Below the pieces are notes generated by a model that did not search any database, was not told where the DNA came from, and was given only the letters and a program-made list of their open reading frames with translations. A stretch of 64,000 nucleotides of DNA from Halocatena marina (GTDB lineage Archaea > Halobacteriota > Halobacteria > Halobacteriales > Haloarculaceae), in assembly GCF_025913575.1 (NCBI RefSeq), contig NZ_CP109785.1, forward strand, positions 558,001 through 622,000. Reading direction: 5' to 3'. Positions 44,440 through 54,212 of the stretch are shown here, in pieces. The position numbers were made by a program, and so were the translations under genes. The first letter of the stretch is position 1. Each line of letters starts with the position of its first letter.

Positions 44440-46278
44440 ATGTCTATCTATAAACACGACGTGATCGTGGTCGGTGCTGGTGGTGCTGGTCTCAGGGCAG
44501 CAATTGCAGCACACGAGGAGGGAGCAGATGTTGCGCTCGTCTCGAAGCTTCATCCGGTACGGAGCCATACGGGTGCGGCCGAAGGCGGAATCAACGCTGC
44601 GCTTCGAGCGGGCGATTCGTGGGAAGACCACGCTTATGATACGATGAAGGGGTCTGATTACATCGGTGATGCACCCGCTGTCGAGACCCTCTGTCAGGAC
44701 AGCCCCGAAGAGACTATTCAGCTCGAACATTGGGGAATGGCATTCTCGCGCGAGGAAGACGGACGAGTCTCACAACGTCCGTTTGGTGGACTGTCGTTCC
44801 CGAGGACGACGTACGCGGGTGCTGAGACGGGCCATCACCTCCTGCACACCATGTACGAGCAGGTGGTAAAGCGTGGTATTCAGGTGTATGACGAGCAGTA
44901 TGTAATGGAGCTGGCGGTCACCGACCACGCTGATCCTGAAGAGCGCAGCTGTCACGGCTGTATCGCATACGACATCAAGACCGGCGAGCTCAACGGCTTC
45001 GTCGCTGACGGTGTCGTGATTGCGACCGGCGGCCCCGGTCAGCTGTACGCCCACACGACGAATGCGGTCGCTCAAACGGGCGACGGGCAGGCAATGGCGT
45101 ACCGGGCGGGCGTTCCGCTTCAGGACATGGAGTTCGTGCAGTTCCATCCGACGACACTCCCCTCGACAGGGGTGCTCATCAGCGAAGGTGTTCGTGGCGA
45201 AGGTGGTATTCTCTACAACAGCGAGGGCGAGCGCTTCATGTTCGAGCACGGATACGCGAAAAACGACGGAGAACTCGCAAGCCGTGACGTCGTTGCCCGC
45301 GCCGAAGTGACCGAAGTCGAGGCTGGACGAGGCTTCGAGGACGACGCTGTTCACCTCGATATGCGTCACTTGGGTGACGAGCGCATCACGGACCGATTGG
45401 AGAATATCATCCACCTCGCAACTGACTTCGAGGGCGTCAATCCGCTCGAAGAACCGATGCCAGTCAAGCCGGGCCAACACTACGAAATGGGTGGCATCGA
45501 GACAGACGAGAACGGCGCAACCTGTATCGAAGGGCTGTACGCTGCTGGTGAGTGTGCCTGTGTGAGCGTTCACGGCGCGAATCGCCTCGGTGGAAACGCG
45601 CTTCCAGAACTCATCGTCTTCGGCGCACGCGCGGGTCGCCACGCGGCCAGAAGCGAGTCAGTAGTGCCGCAGATCAAAACCGGACCGTCCGCGAAAATCG
45701 AGGACAGCGACGTCGAGTCACCCGTTGCGCTGGGTCTCGATGAGGAGAGCAGAGCGGATATCGTCGCAGACGGTGGCGCGCTACTCGATGCAACCGCAGA
45801 AGACGTTGTCACGCACACGCTCGAACAGGAGCAACAGCGCGTAGAGACACTGATGGAGCGTGATGGCGTGAATCACGCTGAAGTCCGGTCTGATCTCCAG
45901 CAGACGATGACGGCAAACGTGAACGTCTTCCGGAATGAGGACGGCTTGAAACAGGCGCTTCGAGACATCCACGCCTGTCGGGAACGGTATCGAGATGTCG
46001 GCGTGAGCGACCCATCACGGACGTTCAACACGGACCTAATCCACACCATCGAGACGCGCAACCTCATCGATCTCGCAGAGGTTCTCACGCTTGGTGCACT
46101 TGCCCGGACGGAATTCCGTGGTGCACACTGGCGCCAGAACTTCCAAGAGCGAGACGACGAACACTGGCTCAAGCACACGATGGTCGCGTGGAACGACGGC
46201 AGTCCGGAGCTGTACTACACTGACGTTATCCTCGAAGGTGAGGATAAAGTGTACGAACCGAAAATTCGGAGCTACTGA
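44440..46278 (+). CDS. sdhA: Succinate dehydrogenase flavoprotein subunit SdhA
   Basis: The 612-residue protein has the FAD-binding motif VVGAGGAGLRAA at the N-terminus. The covalent-FAD His lies in RSHTGAAEGGINAAL. Catalytic residues appear in FVQFHPTTL and around REDGRVSQRPFGG, and the second FAD segment is GANRLGGNALPELIVFGARAG. The length is normal. It is the last gene of the operon, 39 bp after sdhB. Confidence 0.94.
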   Translation: MSIYKHDVIVVGAGGAGLRAAIAAHEEGADVALVSKLHPVRSHTGAAEGGINAALRAGDSWEDHAYDTMKGSDYIGDAPAVETLCQDSPEETIQLEHWGMAFSREEDGRVSQRPFGGLSFPRTTYAGAETGHHLLHTMYEQVVKRGIQVYDEQYVMELAVTDHADPEERSCHGCIAYDIKTGELNGFVADGVVIATGGPGQLYAHTTNAVAQTGDGQAMAYRAGVPLQDMEFVQFHPTTLPSTGVLISEGVRGEGGILYNSEGERFMFEHGYAKNDGELASRDVVARAEVTEVEAGRGFEDDAVHLDMRHLGDERITDRLENIIHLATDFEGVNPLEEPMPVKPGQHYEMGGIETDENGATCIEGLYAAGECACVSVHGANRLGGNALPELIVFGARAGRHAARSESVVPQIKTGPSAKIEDSDVESPVALGLDEESRADIVADGGALLDATAEDVVTHTLEQEQQRVETLMERDGVNHAEVRSDLQQTMTANVNVFRNEDGLKQALRDIHACRERYRDVGVSDPSRTFNTDLIHTIETRNLIDLAEVLTLGALARTEFRGAHWRQNFQERDDEHWLKHTMVAWNDGSPELYYTDVILEGEDKVYEPKIRSY

Positions 46279-46389
46279 CCCGCCTCTACGATACGGTCGA
46301 ATTCCGGTGTCGTTTCGCAGTCCTCTTTACGGTCTCGTTAGTGTGTGGCGTAGTGTGGGTTTATGAGGGATATAACCGTATTTTCAGGT

Positions 46390-46545
46390 ATGAGTGACCC
46401 GACGAACGGATCGACAGCCACGATCGGTGAAGGGGCGATTTCGGGCAATCAAGCACCGATCCCGGCCCCGATCCGCGCATGTGCCGACATCGATGATGGT
46501 AACAAGCTCCGTTAGTACTGGGAAGACGGCGAGTTAACGATCGAA
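46390..46545 (+). pseudogene. AbrB/SpoVT-like gene broken by an in-frame TAG
   Basis: From the ATG at 46390 the frame reads MSDPTNGSTATIGEG, continues to GNQAPIPAPIRACADID and then DDGNKLR, where TAG stops it at 46513-46515. The frame resumes as YWEDGELTIE, exactly how AbrB/MazE-type swapped-hairpin domains end (LRWxWEDGELxVE). A TGG-to-TAG change is the simplest explanation. The rest of the 46279-46637 interval has nothing else recognisable. Confidence 0.6.
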
Positions 46546-46637
46546 CAGACCATATCTACCACAATAAGGATAGCCGTATCGATTTTCGCCCACACCATAG
46601 CAGTAGGCATATCCCGGCTGAGTACGCGCCTTTCGGT

Positions 46638-47819
46638 ATGCAGGTAATCATCCTTGCTGCAGGAGAGGGAACGCGGATGCGTCCGTTGACGCACTCGACA
46701 CCCAAACCAATGCTACCAGTCGCCGATCGACCGCTCGTGGCACACACTGCCGACGCAGCCATCGCGGCTGGTGCGAATGAGTTGGTGTTCGTCGTGGGCT
46801 ATGAGGCAGAATCTGTTCGGTCGTACTTCGGCGACGAGTATGAGGGTGTGCCCGTCAACTACGCTACTCAGGAAGAACAGCTCGGAACAGCACACGCAGT
46901 GCATGCAGCGAAAGAGCACATCGACGGTCCGTTCGTGGTCCTCAACGGTGATGATCTGTACGATCAGGCGAGTATCGCCGCACTGTTCGAAGGGGGTCCG
47001 GCGGTGGCTTCGTTCCGCGTCGACAATCCTTCGGATTACGGCGTCCTCTCGGTTGAGGACGGGAACGTAACGGGAATTGTCGAAAAGCCAGCAGACCCAC
47101 CGAGCGATCTCGTGAACGCCGGAGCGTACGTCTTTCCGAGCGAAGCCCGCGAGTGGCTTTCAGTCCCACAGAGCGAACGTGGCGAACACGAACTCACCGA
47201 CGTGCTCGCACGCGTCATCGAAGCGCAGGACGTGCGTACTGTCGTGCTCGAACGGTGGCTCGGTGTCGGTCGACCGTGGGAACTCCTCGAAGCCAACGAG
47301 TGGAAACTCGCATCGCTCGATCGCCGTATCGACGGCGAGGTCCACGATGACGCCGAAATCAGAGGCTCCGTTGTCATCGAGCGTGGTGCGACGATCGAAC
47401 CGGGTGTCCTTATCGAAGGACCAGCACTAATCCGATCAGATGCCAGCATTGGTCCTAATGCGTACATTCGTGGTGGGACCCTCGTTGGAGAGCACTGCCA
47501 CATTGGAAGCAGTGTCGAACTCAAAAACACGATCGTGATGCACGATACGAACGTTCCTCACCTCTCGTACGTTGGGGACAGCCTTCTTGGGCCAGACGTG
47601 AACCTCGGTGCTGGAACACAGGTTGCAAACCTTCGCCACGACGGTGGCGATATTAAGCAAACAGTGAAAGGAGACCGTACTTCGACCGGGCGGCGAAAGT
47701 ACGGCGTTGTTGCAGGCGATGGGGCCAAAACGGGAATCAACACCTCACTCGCACCGGGCGTTGTCCTCTCACCAGGCGCGACCACCGAACCCGGCGAACG
47801 TGTACAACGCGACCGATAG
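46638..47819 (+). CDS. GlmU-like bifunctional sugar-1-phosphate nucleotidylyltransferase/acetyltransferase
   Basis: The 393-residue protein has an N-terminal nucleotidyltransferase domain (IILAAGEGTRMRPLT, STPKPMLPV, VLNGDDLYD) to about residue 235. A left-handed beta-helix follows (hexapeptide repeats from about 235, including the acetyltransferase motif HLSYVGDSLLGPDVNLGAGT). This arrangement matches archaeal bifunctional GlmU enzymes, which make UDP-GlcNAc from glucosamine-1-phosphate. It stands alone. Confidence 0.9.
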   Translation: MQVIILAAGEGTRMRPLTHSTPKPMLPVADRPLVAHTADAAIAAGANELVFVVGYEAESVRSYFGDEYEGVPVNYATQEEQLGTAHAVHAAKEHIDGPFVVLNGDDLYDQASIAALFEGGPAVASFRVDNPSDYGVLSVEDGNVTGIVEKPADPPSDLVNAGAYVFPSEAREWLSVPQSERGEHELTDVLARVIEAQDVRTVVLERWLGVGRPWELLEANEWKLASLDRRIDGEVHDDAEIRGSVVIERGATIEPGVLIEGPALIRSDASIGPNAYIRGGTLVGEHCHIGSSVELKNTIVMHDTNVPHLSYVGDSLLGPDVNLGAGTQVANLRHDGGDIKQTVKGDRTSTGRRKYGVVAGDGAKTGINTSLAPGVVLSPGATTEPGERVQRDR

Positions 47820-48056
47820 CGATAGACAACAGCTGGTCAAGCGCCCGAATAGCAGCGTGATTCGAACGCAGTGAGCACGTTCGTGTTCGGTAGTGAACGT
47901 ACTGCGTACTAGTTAAACGGTTACGGCCTGTTGTATACCTGCCAGAAAATATGCGCCTAAATATGATGGCACCTACGAAGAAGTAATGCAAAGCGTGGAG
48001 ACGAATGCGTCATATCATGTGAGTGATCTGGTGGGACAGTACACAGAGAGAAAGCA

Positions 48057-48248
48057 ATGACAGTCGATCCGACATCCAGCCTCGGAGCGGACGTCTGCGA
48101 GGAGGACGCACCACAGTGTGATACCTGCAGCGAGCCAATCGTAAACAAGCCGACTCACCGCGTCATCACGTGGATCGAAGACAATACAACGAAAACAAGC
48201 CACTTCTGCGACGACGTGTGCTTATCACCAGAAGCGACGAGTGAATGA
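48057..48248 (+). CDS. Small haloarchaeal zinc-binding protein
   Basis: The 63-residue protein has CDTCSEPI, and then HFCDDVC near the C-terminus. The cysteine/histidine pattern suggests a zinc site, as in TRASH-like or DUF7576-like haloarchaeal microproteins. It is convergent with the HxlR gene. Function unknown. Confidence 0.65.
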   Translation: MTVDPTSSLGADVCEEDAPQCDTCSEPIVNKPTHRVITWIEDNTTKTSHFCDDVCLSPEATSE

Positions 48249-48286
48249 GAGTGGCTGTAGAGAGCATCGAACTGACTCGATCGTTC

Positions 48287-48658
48287 TCAGTCCGGCGCTT
48301 CGTCCGGAGCGTCCGAATCCCCGATCCACTTTTGGCCCCATCGTTCGACTTCCTCGAAGACAGGACACAGCGACATACCTTTCTCAGTGAGGCTGTAGTA
48401 CGTCGCAACGGGCGCGTCTTCCTCGAGACGTCGCGTAACGAAATCCATCTCCTGTAGATCATCAAGCACACGAGAGAGAGTTCGTGAACTCGCATCAGTT
48501 GAGCGTTTGAGTTCGTTGAATCGCTTTTCACCGTCCTGTAGATCGTGCAGTACGATCAGGCGCCACCGTGAGCCGATCTGCTCAAGAGAATCGATCACGA
48601 AACACGCGTCTTCGCTGTACTGATCCACGAGTTGCTTGCGATCGTCACTAGCAGTCAT
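48287..48658 (-). CDS. HxlR-family transcriptional regulator
   Basis: The 123-residue protein is an HxlR winged helix: IGSRWRLIVLHDLQDGEKRFNELKRS, then SSRTLSRVLDDLQEM, with the wing YSLTEKG. A single conserved Cys (DACFVID, about residue 19) lies where redox-sensing HxlR/MarR proteins have their sensor cysteine. It is divergent from the VOC-dioxygenase gene, so it probably controls that operon and itself. Confidence 0.87.
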   Translation of the reverse strand: MTASDDRKQLVDQYSEDACFVIDSLEQIGSRWRLIVLHDLQDGEKRFNELKRSTDASSRTLSRVLDDLQEMDFVTRRLEEDAPVATYYSLTEKGMSLCPVFEEVERWGQKWIGDSDAPDEAPD

Positions 48659-48699
48659 CGGTCTTCATTCCGGATGGTCGTCATCGCACCACATATTGG

Positions 48700-48807
48700 T
48701 TCGGATCCGAATTCGGTTACAAAATGAAACTGCTTTTCTTCGTGGTGACCCGCGTGTCACCTAGTTACACTAGTATCAGGTAAGACATATATTGGTTCGA
48801 GTGCGAA
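48700..48807. promoter_or_regulatory. Paired palindromic operator candidates between divergent genes
   Basis: Two 12-bp palindromes of the form TTCG-N4-CGAA occur at 48700-48711 and 48796-48807. Each is preceded by ATTGG in the same orientation (ATATTGG in both). They lie in the 275-bp gap between the HxlR gene and the VOC gene, and the first starts 42 bp from the regulator start codon. HxlR and MarR-type repressors bind such short inverted repeats. Confidence 0.55.
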
Positions 48808-48933
48808 CGTAGTAACGTTATGCCACCGGTGGCGGTACTGTGAGGGTAAATCGACCATCCACGGTGGACGTACGTGATGAATGCTGAACTGTGAAAATGA
48901 CTAACACCTTTGCGGACCAACGATTAAACAACA

Positions 48934-49566
48934 ATGACCGACGCAACTCAAACTGACGCAGACGTGACCGCAGATATTCCGGATAGCCTGATTCACACCA
49001 CCGGGACAGATCACATCACGCTCATTGGGAGCAACGAGGAGGATACAATTGCGTTCTACCGCGATCTGCTCGGTATGCCCCTCGTTCTCAGACAGCCGAA
49101 TCTCGACGCTCCTGACGTAACGCACCTGTTTTTCGACACTGGTGATGGGCGCATGCTCACGTTTTTCGTGAGCGACGATCGTCAGTCACACAACGGACCA
49201 CAGCGGCCGGGAATTGGTGCGGTTCACCATCTCGCGTTTCGCATCGCTCCCGAGCGCTTCGTTGACGTACGAAACGCGCTTGCAGAGAACGGTCGGCGGT
49301 TCAACGAGTTCGACCGCGGCGCATTTCACTCTCTGTACACCCACGACCACAACGGACTCGTCATCGAGCTTTCGACTGAGAAATACGACATACCCGATAA
49401 ACGGCGTGCTGAGGTACTGGCAACCGCCCAGCGGATACGTGAAGAGGACGGAGAAAGCTACGTCGATACAGAACACGTGGAGGCAGCGCTTGATGAACTC
49501 GAACTGCCGATCGAACCGTACGACCTCCCCGACGCATCGAGTGGGACGGGACAGCTCAATGAGTGA
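48934..49566 (+). CDS. VOC-family ring-cleaving dioxygenase/glyoxalase-like protein (MhqO/MhqE type)
   Basis: The 210-residue protein has one clear VOC module (DHITLIGSNEEDTIAFYRDLLGMPLVLRQ) with His at the first metal position. Later metal-ligand candidates are His in GIGAVHHLAF and Glu in GLVIELST. The gene pair with an esterase of the MhqD type and an adjacent regulator resembles the Bacillus MhqR regulon for hydroquinones and catechols. It is 33 bp upstream of the esterase gene, in one operon. Confidence 0.82.
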   Translation: MTDATQTDADVTADIPDSLIHTTGTDHITLIGSNEEDTIAFYRDLLGMPLVLRQPNLDAPDVTHLFFDTGDGRMLTFFVSDDRQSHNGPQRPGIGAVHHLAFRIAPERFVDVRNALAENGRRFNEFDRGAFHSLYTHDHNGLVIELSTEKYDIPDKRRAEVLATAQRIREEDGESYVDTEHVEAALDELELPIEPYDLPDASSGTGQLNE

Positions 49567-49599
49567 TTTCGACAGACGATAGAAATTAGCTGAAACTCC

Positions 49600-50277
49600 A
49601 TGACTCCGGAATCTGATCCCGACTCTGACTCTCATCACAACGCGTCTGAACCTCACCAGAACCAACCGCTCATGACGATGGGTGCATCACCGGACGCGGC
49701 CGGATCAGCTGTGATTGCCCTCCACGGGCGGGGAGCGACGGCACGTAGCATTCTCCAGTTCGTCGAAACGTTCCGTCAATCAGAACAAGTGGCGCTCGCG
49801 CCCCAAGCCATGGGACAGAGCTGGTATCCAAACTCGTTTCTTGCAGAAACAGAGAGCAATGAACCGGGGCTTTCCTCGGGATTACAAGCCATCGATAGTG
49901 CACTCGTGGAGGTTGAAACGGCTGGAATTCCGCTCGAACGGACGCTTCTCCTCGGATTCTCACAAGGAGCATGTCTTACCGCTGAGTTCGTCGCTCGGAA
50001 GCCTCGACGCTACGGAGGCGTAGCTATCCTCTCGGGTGGCGTGATCGGTCCTGAGACGTCGCTTCGTGACTACGACGGATCGTTCGAAGGAACCCCCATC
50101 TTCATCGGATGCAGTGACAACGACCCACATATTCCCCTCGAACGAGTTCACGAAACGACGACCATTTTCGAAGCTCTCGAAGGAGATGTGACCGAACGCA
50201 TCTACGAGAGAATGGGTCACGGAATCAACGAAGACGAACAGAAGGCTGTAACCGAACTCGTCGAGCGCCTCCGCTAA
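49600..50277 (+). CDS. Carboxylesterase/phospholipase-family hydrolase (MhqD-like)
   Basis: The 225-residue alpha/beta hydrolase has a GRGATARSI oxyanion region and the nucleophile elbow LGFSQGACLTAEF. The acidic residue is in GCSDNDPHIP and the His in MGHGINEDE. The sequence matches the YodD/MhqD group of small esterases. The first 20 residues are acidic and His-rich. It follows the VOC dioxygenase in the same operon and would hydrolyse ring-cleavage products or esters. Confidence 0.85.
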   Translation: MTPESDPDSDSHHNASEPHQNQPLMTMGASPDAAGSAVIALHGRGATARSILQFVETFRQSEQVALAPQAMGQSWYPNSFLAETESNEPGLSSGLQAIDSALVEVETAGIPLERTLLLGFSQGACLTAEFVARKPRRYGGVAILSGGVIGPETSLRDYDGSFEGTPIFIGCSDNDPHIPLERVHETTTIFEALEGDVTERIYERMGHGINEDEQKAVTELVERLR

Positions 50278-50421
50278 CTGTCCCGTAATCACCCGTCTCC
50301 GTTTTCCCGAACTGAACCTCGGTCTATCTTTGGGAGTAGTATGTATGGTGGAAAAAATTCTTTGAAAAGTATATTTAACCAATCGAAATTTTAATCATAT
50401 TGGCCAGATGATGTCGCACCA

Positions 50422-50985
50422 ATGAGCAAAGCGGATCCAACCGTGTTGGTCGTCGAGGACGAACCATCGCTCGTGGAAATTTATGCCCATTGGCTGCGAG
50501 AGGACTATTCCGTGCGAACAGCGCAGGATGGTGAGGAGGCACTCGAACAGATTGATGATACTGTGGACGTTATTGTGTTGGACCGTATCATGCCCAAAGT
50601 GACCGGCGATGAAGTGATCGAAGTCGTTCGGGATCGTGATCTCGACTGCATGATTGTGATGGCAACTGCCGTCGAGTCGGGGCAAAATCTCATTGAGGCT
50701 GGAGCCGACGCGTATTGTACCAAACCAATCACCAAAAACGAACTCCTAACAGCCGTCTCTCAGATGCTCGATCGAGGCGAATACATAGATCTCGAACAGA
50801 AATATTTCGACCTCCTCGAAAAACGTTCGGCACTGAAGGCCGACTCTGATGCGGAGTCACGACAGTCCGATGAGGAATATGTTGAACTCGAAGCACGGAT
50901 CGACGAACTCAGCGACCGACTCGAACAACAAACCGAATCGATGGGTGATGATGAGTTCATCAGTATCATGAGGAATACGACGTAA
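50422..50985 (+). CDS. HalX-domain response regulator
   Basis: The 187-residue protein has a receiver domain (VLVVEDEP, then the phospho-acceptor Asp in VDVIVLDRIMPK, with Lys in TKPITKNEL). The C-terminal HalX domain follows (LEQKYFDLLEKRSALKADS), then a coiled coil and MGDDEFISI. HalX is found in haloarchaeal two-component regulators. No histidine kinase lies nearby. Confidence 0.88.
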   Translation: MSKADPTVLVVEDEPSLVEIYAHWLREDYSVRTAQDGEEALEQIDDTVDVIVLDRIMPKVTGDEVIEVVRDRDLDCMIVMATAVESGQNLIEAGADAYCTKPITKNELLTAVSQMLDRGEYIDLEQKYFDLLEKRSALKADSDAESRQSDEEYVELEARIDELSDRLEQQTESMGDDEFISIMRNTT

Positions 50986-51078
50986 AAGCAGGAGTGTTCT
51001 GCGACTCTATTTTACCTCGATTCAATTCGAGACGAGAGATATAATTTCCGTGATCACATCAACACGGACAGTTCGTTG

Positions 51079-52113
51079 TCAGTATTCTCGTTCGATGAGA
51101 AAGTCTGCGATATCTTCGAGGACGAGACGAGCTTCGGATTCTGGTAGGACACTGAGACGGTCTTTCCCCTCGGAGATCAAATCACGAGCAACGTTCCGCG
51201 CGTACTCGATACTTCCAACCGCTTCGAGACGCTCGACGGCCTCGTCAATCTCCGACTCAGAGACCGCTTCGACGCTCTCCGTGGAGACGAGTGAATCGAC
51301 GTCGACACCTTGTTCTCGGGCATGGAGGCTGATTAGCGTCCGCTTGCCTTCGACGAGGTCGCTCCCGCGCTGTTTTCCGAGTTTTTCACTTGGAATCGTG
51401 AGATCGAGTAGATCGTCCTGTATCTGAAAGGCCGTACCCACGTCAAGACCGTAGTCGTGTAGCGCTTCAATGGTTTCTGTCTCGGCTCCGAGGAGAATCG
51501 CAGGGATAGAGGCCGACGCGGCGTAGAGGACCGCCGTTTTGAGCTCGACCATCTCGAGATACTCCGAGGTCGAGACATCACCCCGCTGCTCGAACTCGAC
51601 ATCGAGTGACTGTCCTTCACAGATCTCTGTGCAGGTCGTCGCCAGCTCATCGAGTGCCTGAACACTTCGACTCGCGGGCGCACCGGTGTCGAGCATACAT
51701 TCGAACGCTTTCGAATAGAGCGTATCTCCAGCGAGAATTGCAGTATCGAGATCGTATTCACGATGAACAGCCGGGACACCGCGACGGAGGTCATCGTCGT
51801 CCATAATGTCATCGTGGATGAGGGTGAACGACTGGATGACTTCGACGCTCACAGCGCCACTCATGATGTCGATTTCTTCCGGACCGAACTTGCGGTAATC
51901 GTCGCTCGTCGGTTCCACGCCAGTAAGCGCCTCTGCTGTGAGCAGGAAGACTGTCGGTCGGAGCCGCTTGCCACCTGCATCGAGCAGGTATCGGGAGGCT
52001 TCATAGAGACGCTCGGGATGCTCTATCGGTAATCGTTCGCAGATGGCATCGTTGACAAGTCCGCGACGCTGATGAACGGCCTCGGCCACTCGGTTACGGC
52101 CTGTGGATTTCAT
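51079..52113 (-). CDS. idsA: Polyprenyl diphosphate synthase (geranylgeranyl/farnesyl), IdsA-type
   Basis: The ATG at 52113 gives 344 residues. Both aspartate-rich motifs are present: DDIMDDDDLRRG (first) and DDLLD (second), as well as AGGKRLRP. It makes the C20 (or C25) isoprenyl diphosphate for archaeal lipid. It lies 11 bp downstream of the RNase J gene, so the two are co-transcribed. Confidence 0.9.
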   Translation of the reverse strand: MKSTGRNRVAEAVHQRRGLVNDAICERLPIEHPERLYEASRYLLDAGGKRLRPTVFLLTAEALTGVEPTSDDYRKFGPEEIDIMSGAVSVEVIQSFTLIHDDIMDDDDLRRGVPAVHREYDLDTAILAGDTLYSKAFECMLDTGAPASRSVQALDELATTCTEICEGQSLDVEFEQRGDVSTSEYLEMVELKTAVLYAASASIPAILLGAETETIEALHDYGLDVGTAFQIQDDLLDLTIPSEKLGKQRGSDLVEGKRTLISLHAREQGVDVDSLVSTESVEAVSESEIDEAVERLEAVGSIEYARNVARDLISEGKDRLSVLPESEARLVLEDIADFLIEREY

Positions 52114-52124
52114 GGTTGTTGTGT

Positions 52125-53477
52125 TTAGTCGACGAGTTGGATCATGTTCCCGTTGCACGAAACATGCAGGTCTCGTCCGAGAGTGTAGCCCTGAGCAGCA
52201 CACAGATCAGCATACGGCGCGAAGCCAGCCATCGACTGGTGGGCCGGAATAACGTGCTGGGGCTGGAGGGCTTGTAGCATTCTGTAGTGACCTTCTTCAC
52301 GCAGGTGACCAGAGACGTGGACGTCGTCGTAGATGCGTGCTCCCTGCATCTTCAGGAGCTTTTCGGACTGATAGCGCTGTCCTTCATTTGTCGGCTCGGG
52401 AATGATCCGTGCCGAGAAGACGACCTTATCCCCATCAGTGAGCTCGTAGGGGGTCTCGCCGCGACCCATTCGCGTGAGCATTGCACGAGGCTCTCCTTGA
52501 TGGCCCGTGACGATCGGGAGATAGTCTTCTTTCCCTTCGTTCATGATGCGCTTGAACGTCCGATCGACGGACTTTCGGTGGCCGAACATCCCGAGCTCCT
52601 CCGGAAAGTCGACGAAATCGAGTCGCTCTGCCGTTCCAGAGTACTTCTCCATCGATCGACCGAGCAGGACTGGCTGGCGGCCGATGTCCTTTGCGAATTC
52701 GACGAGGCTCGTCACACGAGCGATGTGGCTGGAGAAGGTGGTAGCGACGATTCCGCCGTCGTAATCCTCCATGCTGTACAACACATCTTTGAGATGTCTA
52801 CGAGCGACGGATTCACTCGGCGTGCGACCCTTCCGTCCTGCATTGGTACAGTCCTCGATGTACGCGAGGACACCCGGCCCTTCGCGTCCGATTTCACGGA
52901 AGCGCTTCATGTCGATCGGATCGCCGATGACTGGCGTGTGATCCATGCGCTTGTCCAGCCCGTAGACGATGGCTCCCTCGGGAGTGTGGATGACGGGATT
53001 GATCGCGTCGATGATAGAGTGCGTGACGTTCACAAACTCCATGTCGACGTTTCCTGAATCGCCGATCGGCATCGTCTCCCCGGCGTTCATCTTCACGAGA
53101 TCGTTTTTGACCCCGAATTTCTCTTCGGACTGAATCTGCTGTTTGACGAGCTCGATGGTGAAGGGAGTTGCCACGACGGGCGCGTCGTACCGGTGAGCGA
53201 GCTTCGAGATCGCTCCAATGTGATCGAGGTGACCGTGCGTTGGCACGATCGCTTGCACGTCGCCCTCAAGGTCAGACATGACGCGGTCGTCGGGGATCGC
53301 ACCCATGTCGATGAGGTCGAGACTGTGCATCCGCTCAGTTTCGACGTTGTCGTGAATCAGTACCTGCGAGAGGTTGAGACCCATATCGAAGATGACGACG
53401 TCATCTCCGGTACGGACGGCCGTCATCTGTCGGCCGACCTCTTCGTATCCTCCTATCGTTGCAATTTCGATTTCCAT
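52125..53477 (-). CDS. rnj: Ribonuclease J
   Basis: The ATG at 53477 gives 450 residues. The beta-lactamase-fold motif [11 protein letters not shown], the GGYEEVG start, and the beta-CASP motif block ([33 protein letters not shown]) all match archaeal RNase J. It is a 5'-3' exoribonuclease in RNA decay and processing. An upstream GTG or ATG would only add 11 residues. Confidence 0.93.
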   Translation of the reverse strand: MEIEIATIGGYEEVGRQMTAVRTGDDVVIFDMGLNLSQVLIHDNVETERMHSLDLIDMGAIPDDRVMSDLEGDVQAIVPTHGHLDHIGAISKLAHRYDAPVVATPFTIELVKQQIQSEEKFGVKNDLVKMNAGETMPIGDSGNVDMEFVNVTHSIIDAINPVIHTPEGAIVYGLDKRMDHTPVIGDPIDMKRFREIGREGPGVLAYIEDCTNAGRKGRTPSESVARRHLKDVLYSMEDYDGGIVATTFSSHIARVTSLVEFAKDIGRQPVLLGRSMEKYSGTAERLDFVDFPEELGMFGHRKSVDRTFKRIMNEGKEDYLPIVTGHQGEPRAMLTRMGRGETPYELTDGDKVVFSARIIPEPTNEGQRYQSEKLLKMQGARIYDDVHVSGHLREEGHYRMLQALQPQHVIPAHQSMAGFAPYADLCAAQGYTLGRDLHVSCNGNMIQLVD

Positions 53478-53707
53478 TGTCGTAACTCCGAGTAAGCCGC
53501 CAGGAGGCACGACTTTCGTGCTACACCGCAGCCCACCGGCGAGAACCGTGTGATTTCGTTTCGGCAGTTGCCGCTCGCCGGTCGCCCGCTCGCACCCCGG
53601 GGCGACCGTTCTCTCGGTTACAACACAGTACTGGCTGCTGTGTTAAAAACTACGTGACTTTGGTTCGTGTGCTCACAACGCCCTGTCTCCTGTCCTGATA
53701 GGCCGTG

Positions 53708-53917
53708 CTACTCGATTCGACTCACGCCGATCCACGAGAGTACTGCTCGGGTGAACAGATATAGGACAAGCAACAGCGCAAGAAACATCGTCGGAGCGGC
53801 GAGTATACGCGCGGTTCGGTACGCGAGGACGATCCGTGAGAGCCCAAGAATAATGAAACTCACAAGTATCAATGCAAATGCAAAAACGGACAATTTACCG
53901 AACGTCTGGTATCGCAT
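53708..53917 (-). CDS. Small two-helix membrane protein
   Basis: The 69-residue protein has two long hydrophobic segments (VFAFALILVSFIILGLS and FLALLLVLYLFTRAV) separated by a short basic loop. Family and function are unknown, but the clean codon use and small conserved size suggest a real gene. It lies just downstream of the proposed guide RNA on the same strand. Confidence 0.65.
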   Translation of the reverse strand: MRYQTFGKLSVFAFALILVSFIILGLSRIVLAYRTARILAAPTMFLALLLVLYLFTRAVLSWIGVSRIE

Positions 53918-53929
53918 CCCTGTATGAAG

Positions 53930-54095
53930 GAACTGTTGCCCGAAACACTAACGTCCAGCGTCATCCCGTGGCTGCGTGCCGCGTCGGCCGGGAAACCCTC
54001 GTGTCGGGCGTGTGTCGCGTGCCTGGGTTCGCCGCACTGTCATCGCACCCGCACAATCGCGGGGTATACTCGGGCGGGGACTAACGGCACGCAGT
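53930..54095 (-). ncRNA. Probable double-hairpin H/ACA guide RNA (sR-h45-like)
   Basis: Read on the minus strand, hairpin 1 is closed by GCGTGCC (54086-54092) pairing with GGCACGC (54017-54023), followed 1 nt later by ACA (54015-54013). Hairpin 2 is closed by GCCCGA (54009-54004) with TCGGGC (53943-53938), followed 1 nt later by ACA (53936-53934). Both hairpins contain GATGAC (54044-54039 and 53965-53960) positioned like a kink-turn for L7Ae. Two hairpins each ending in ACA is the layout of a haloarchaeal H/ACA RNA that guides 23S rRNA pseudouridylation. Confidence 0.6.
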
Positions 54096-54212
54096 CACGC
54101 TAGCAGCGACGCAAACAAAGCGCTTGTGGGAACAGGGAAGCAGTGGAAATAGAAGTGAAAGTGAAGTGAAATTGGAGAGCAGGAAATTAAGGAGCGTCGA
54201 TACAACAGCGGT

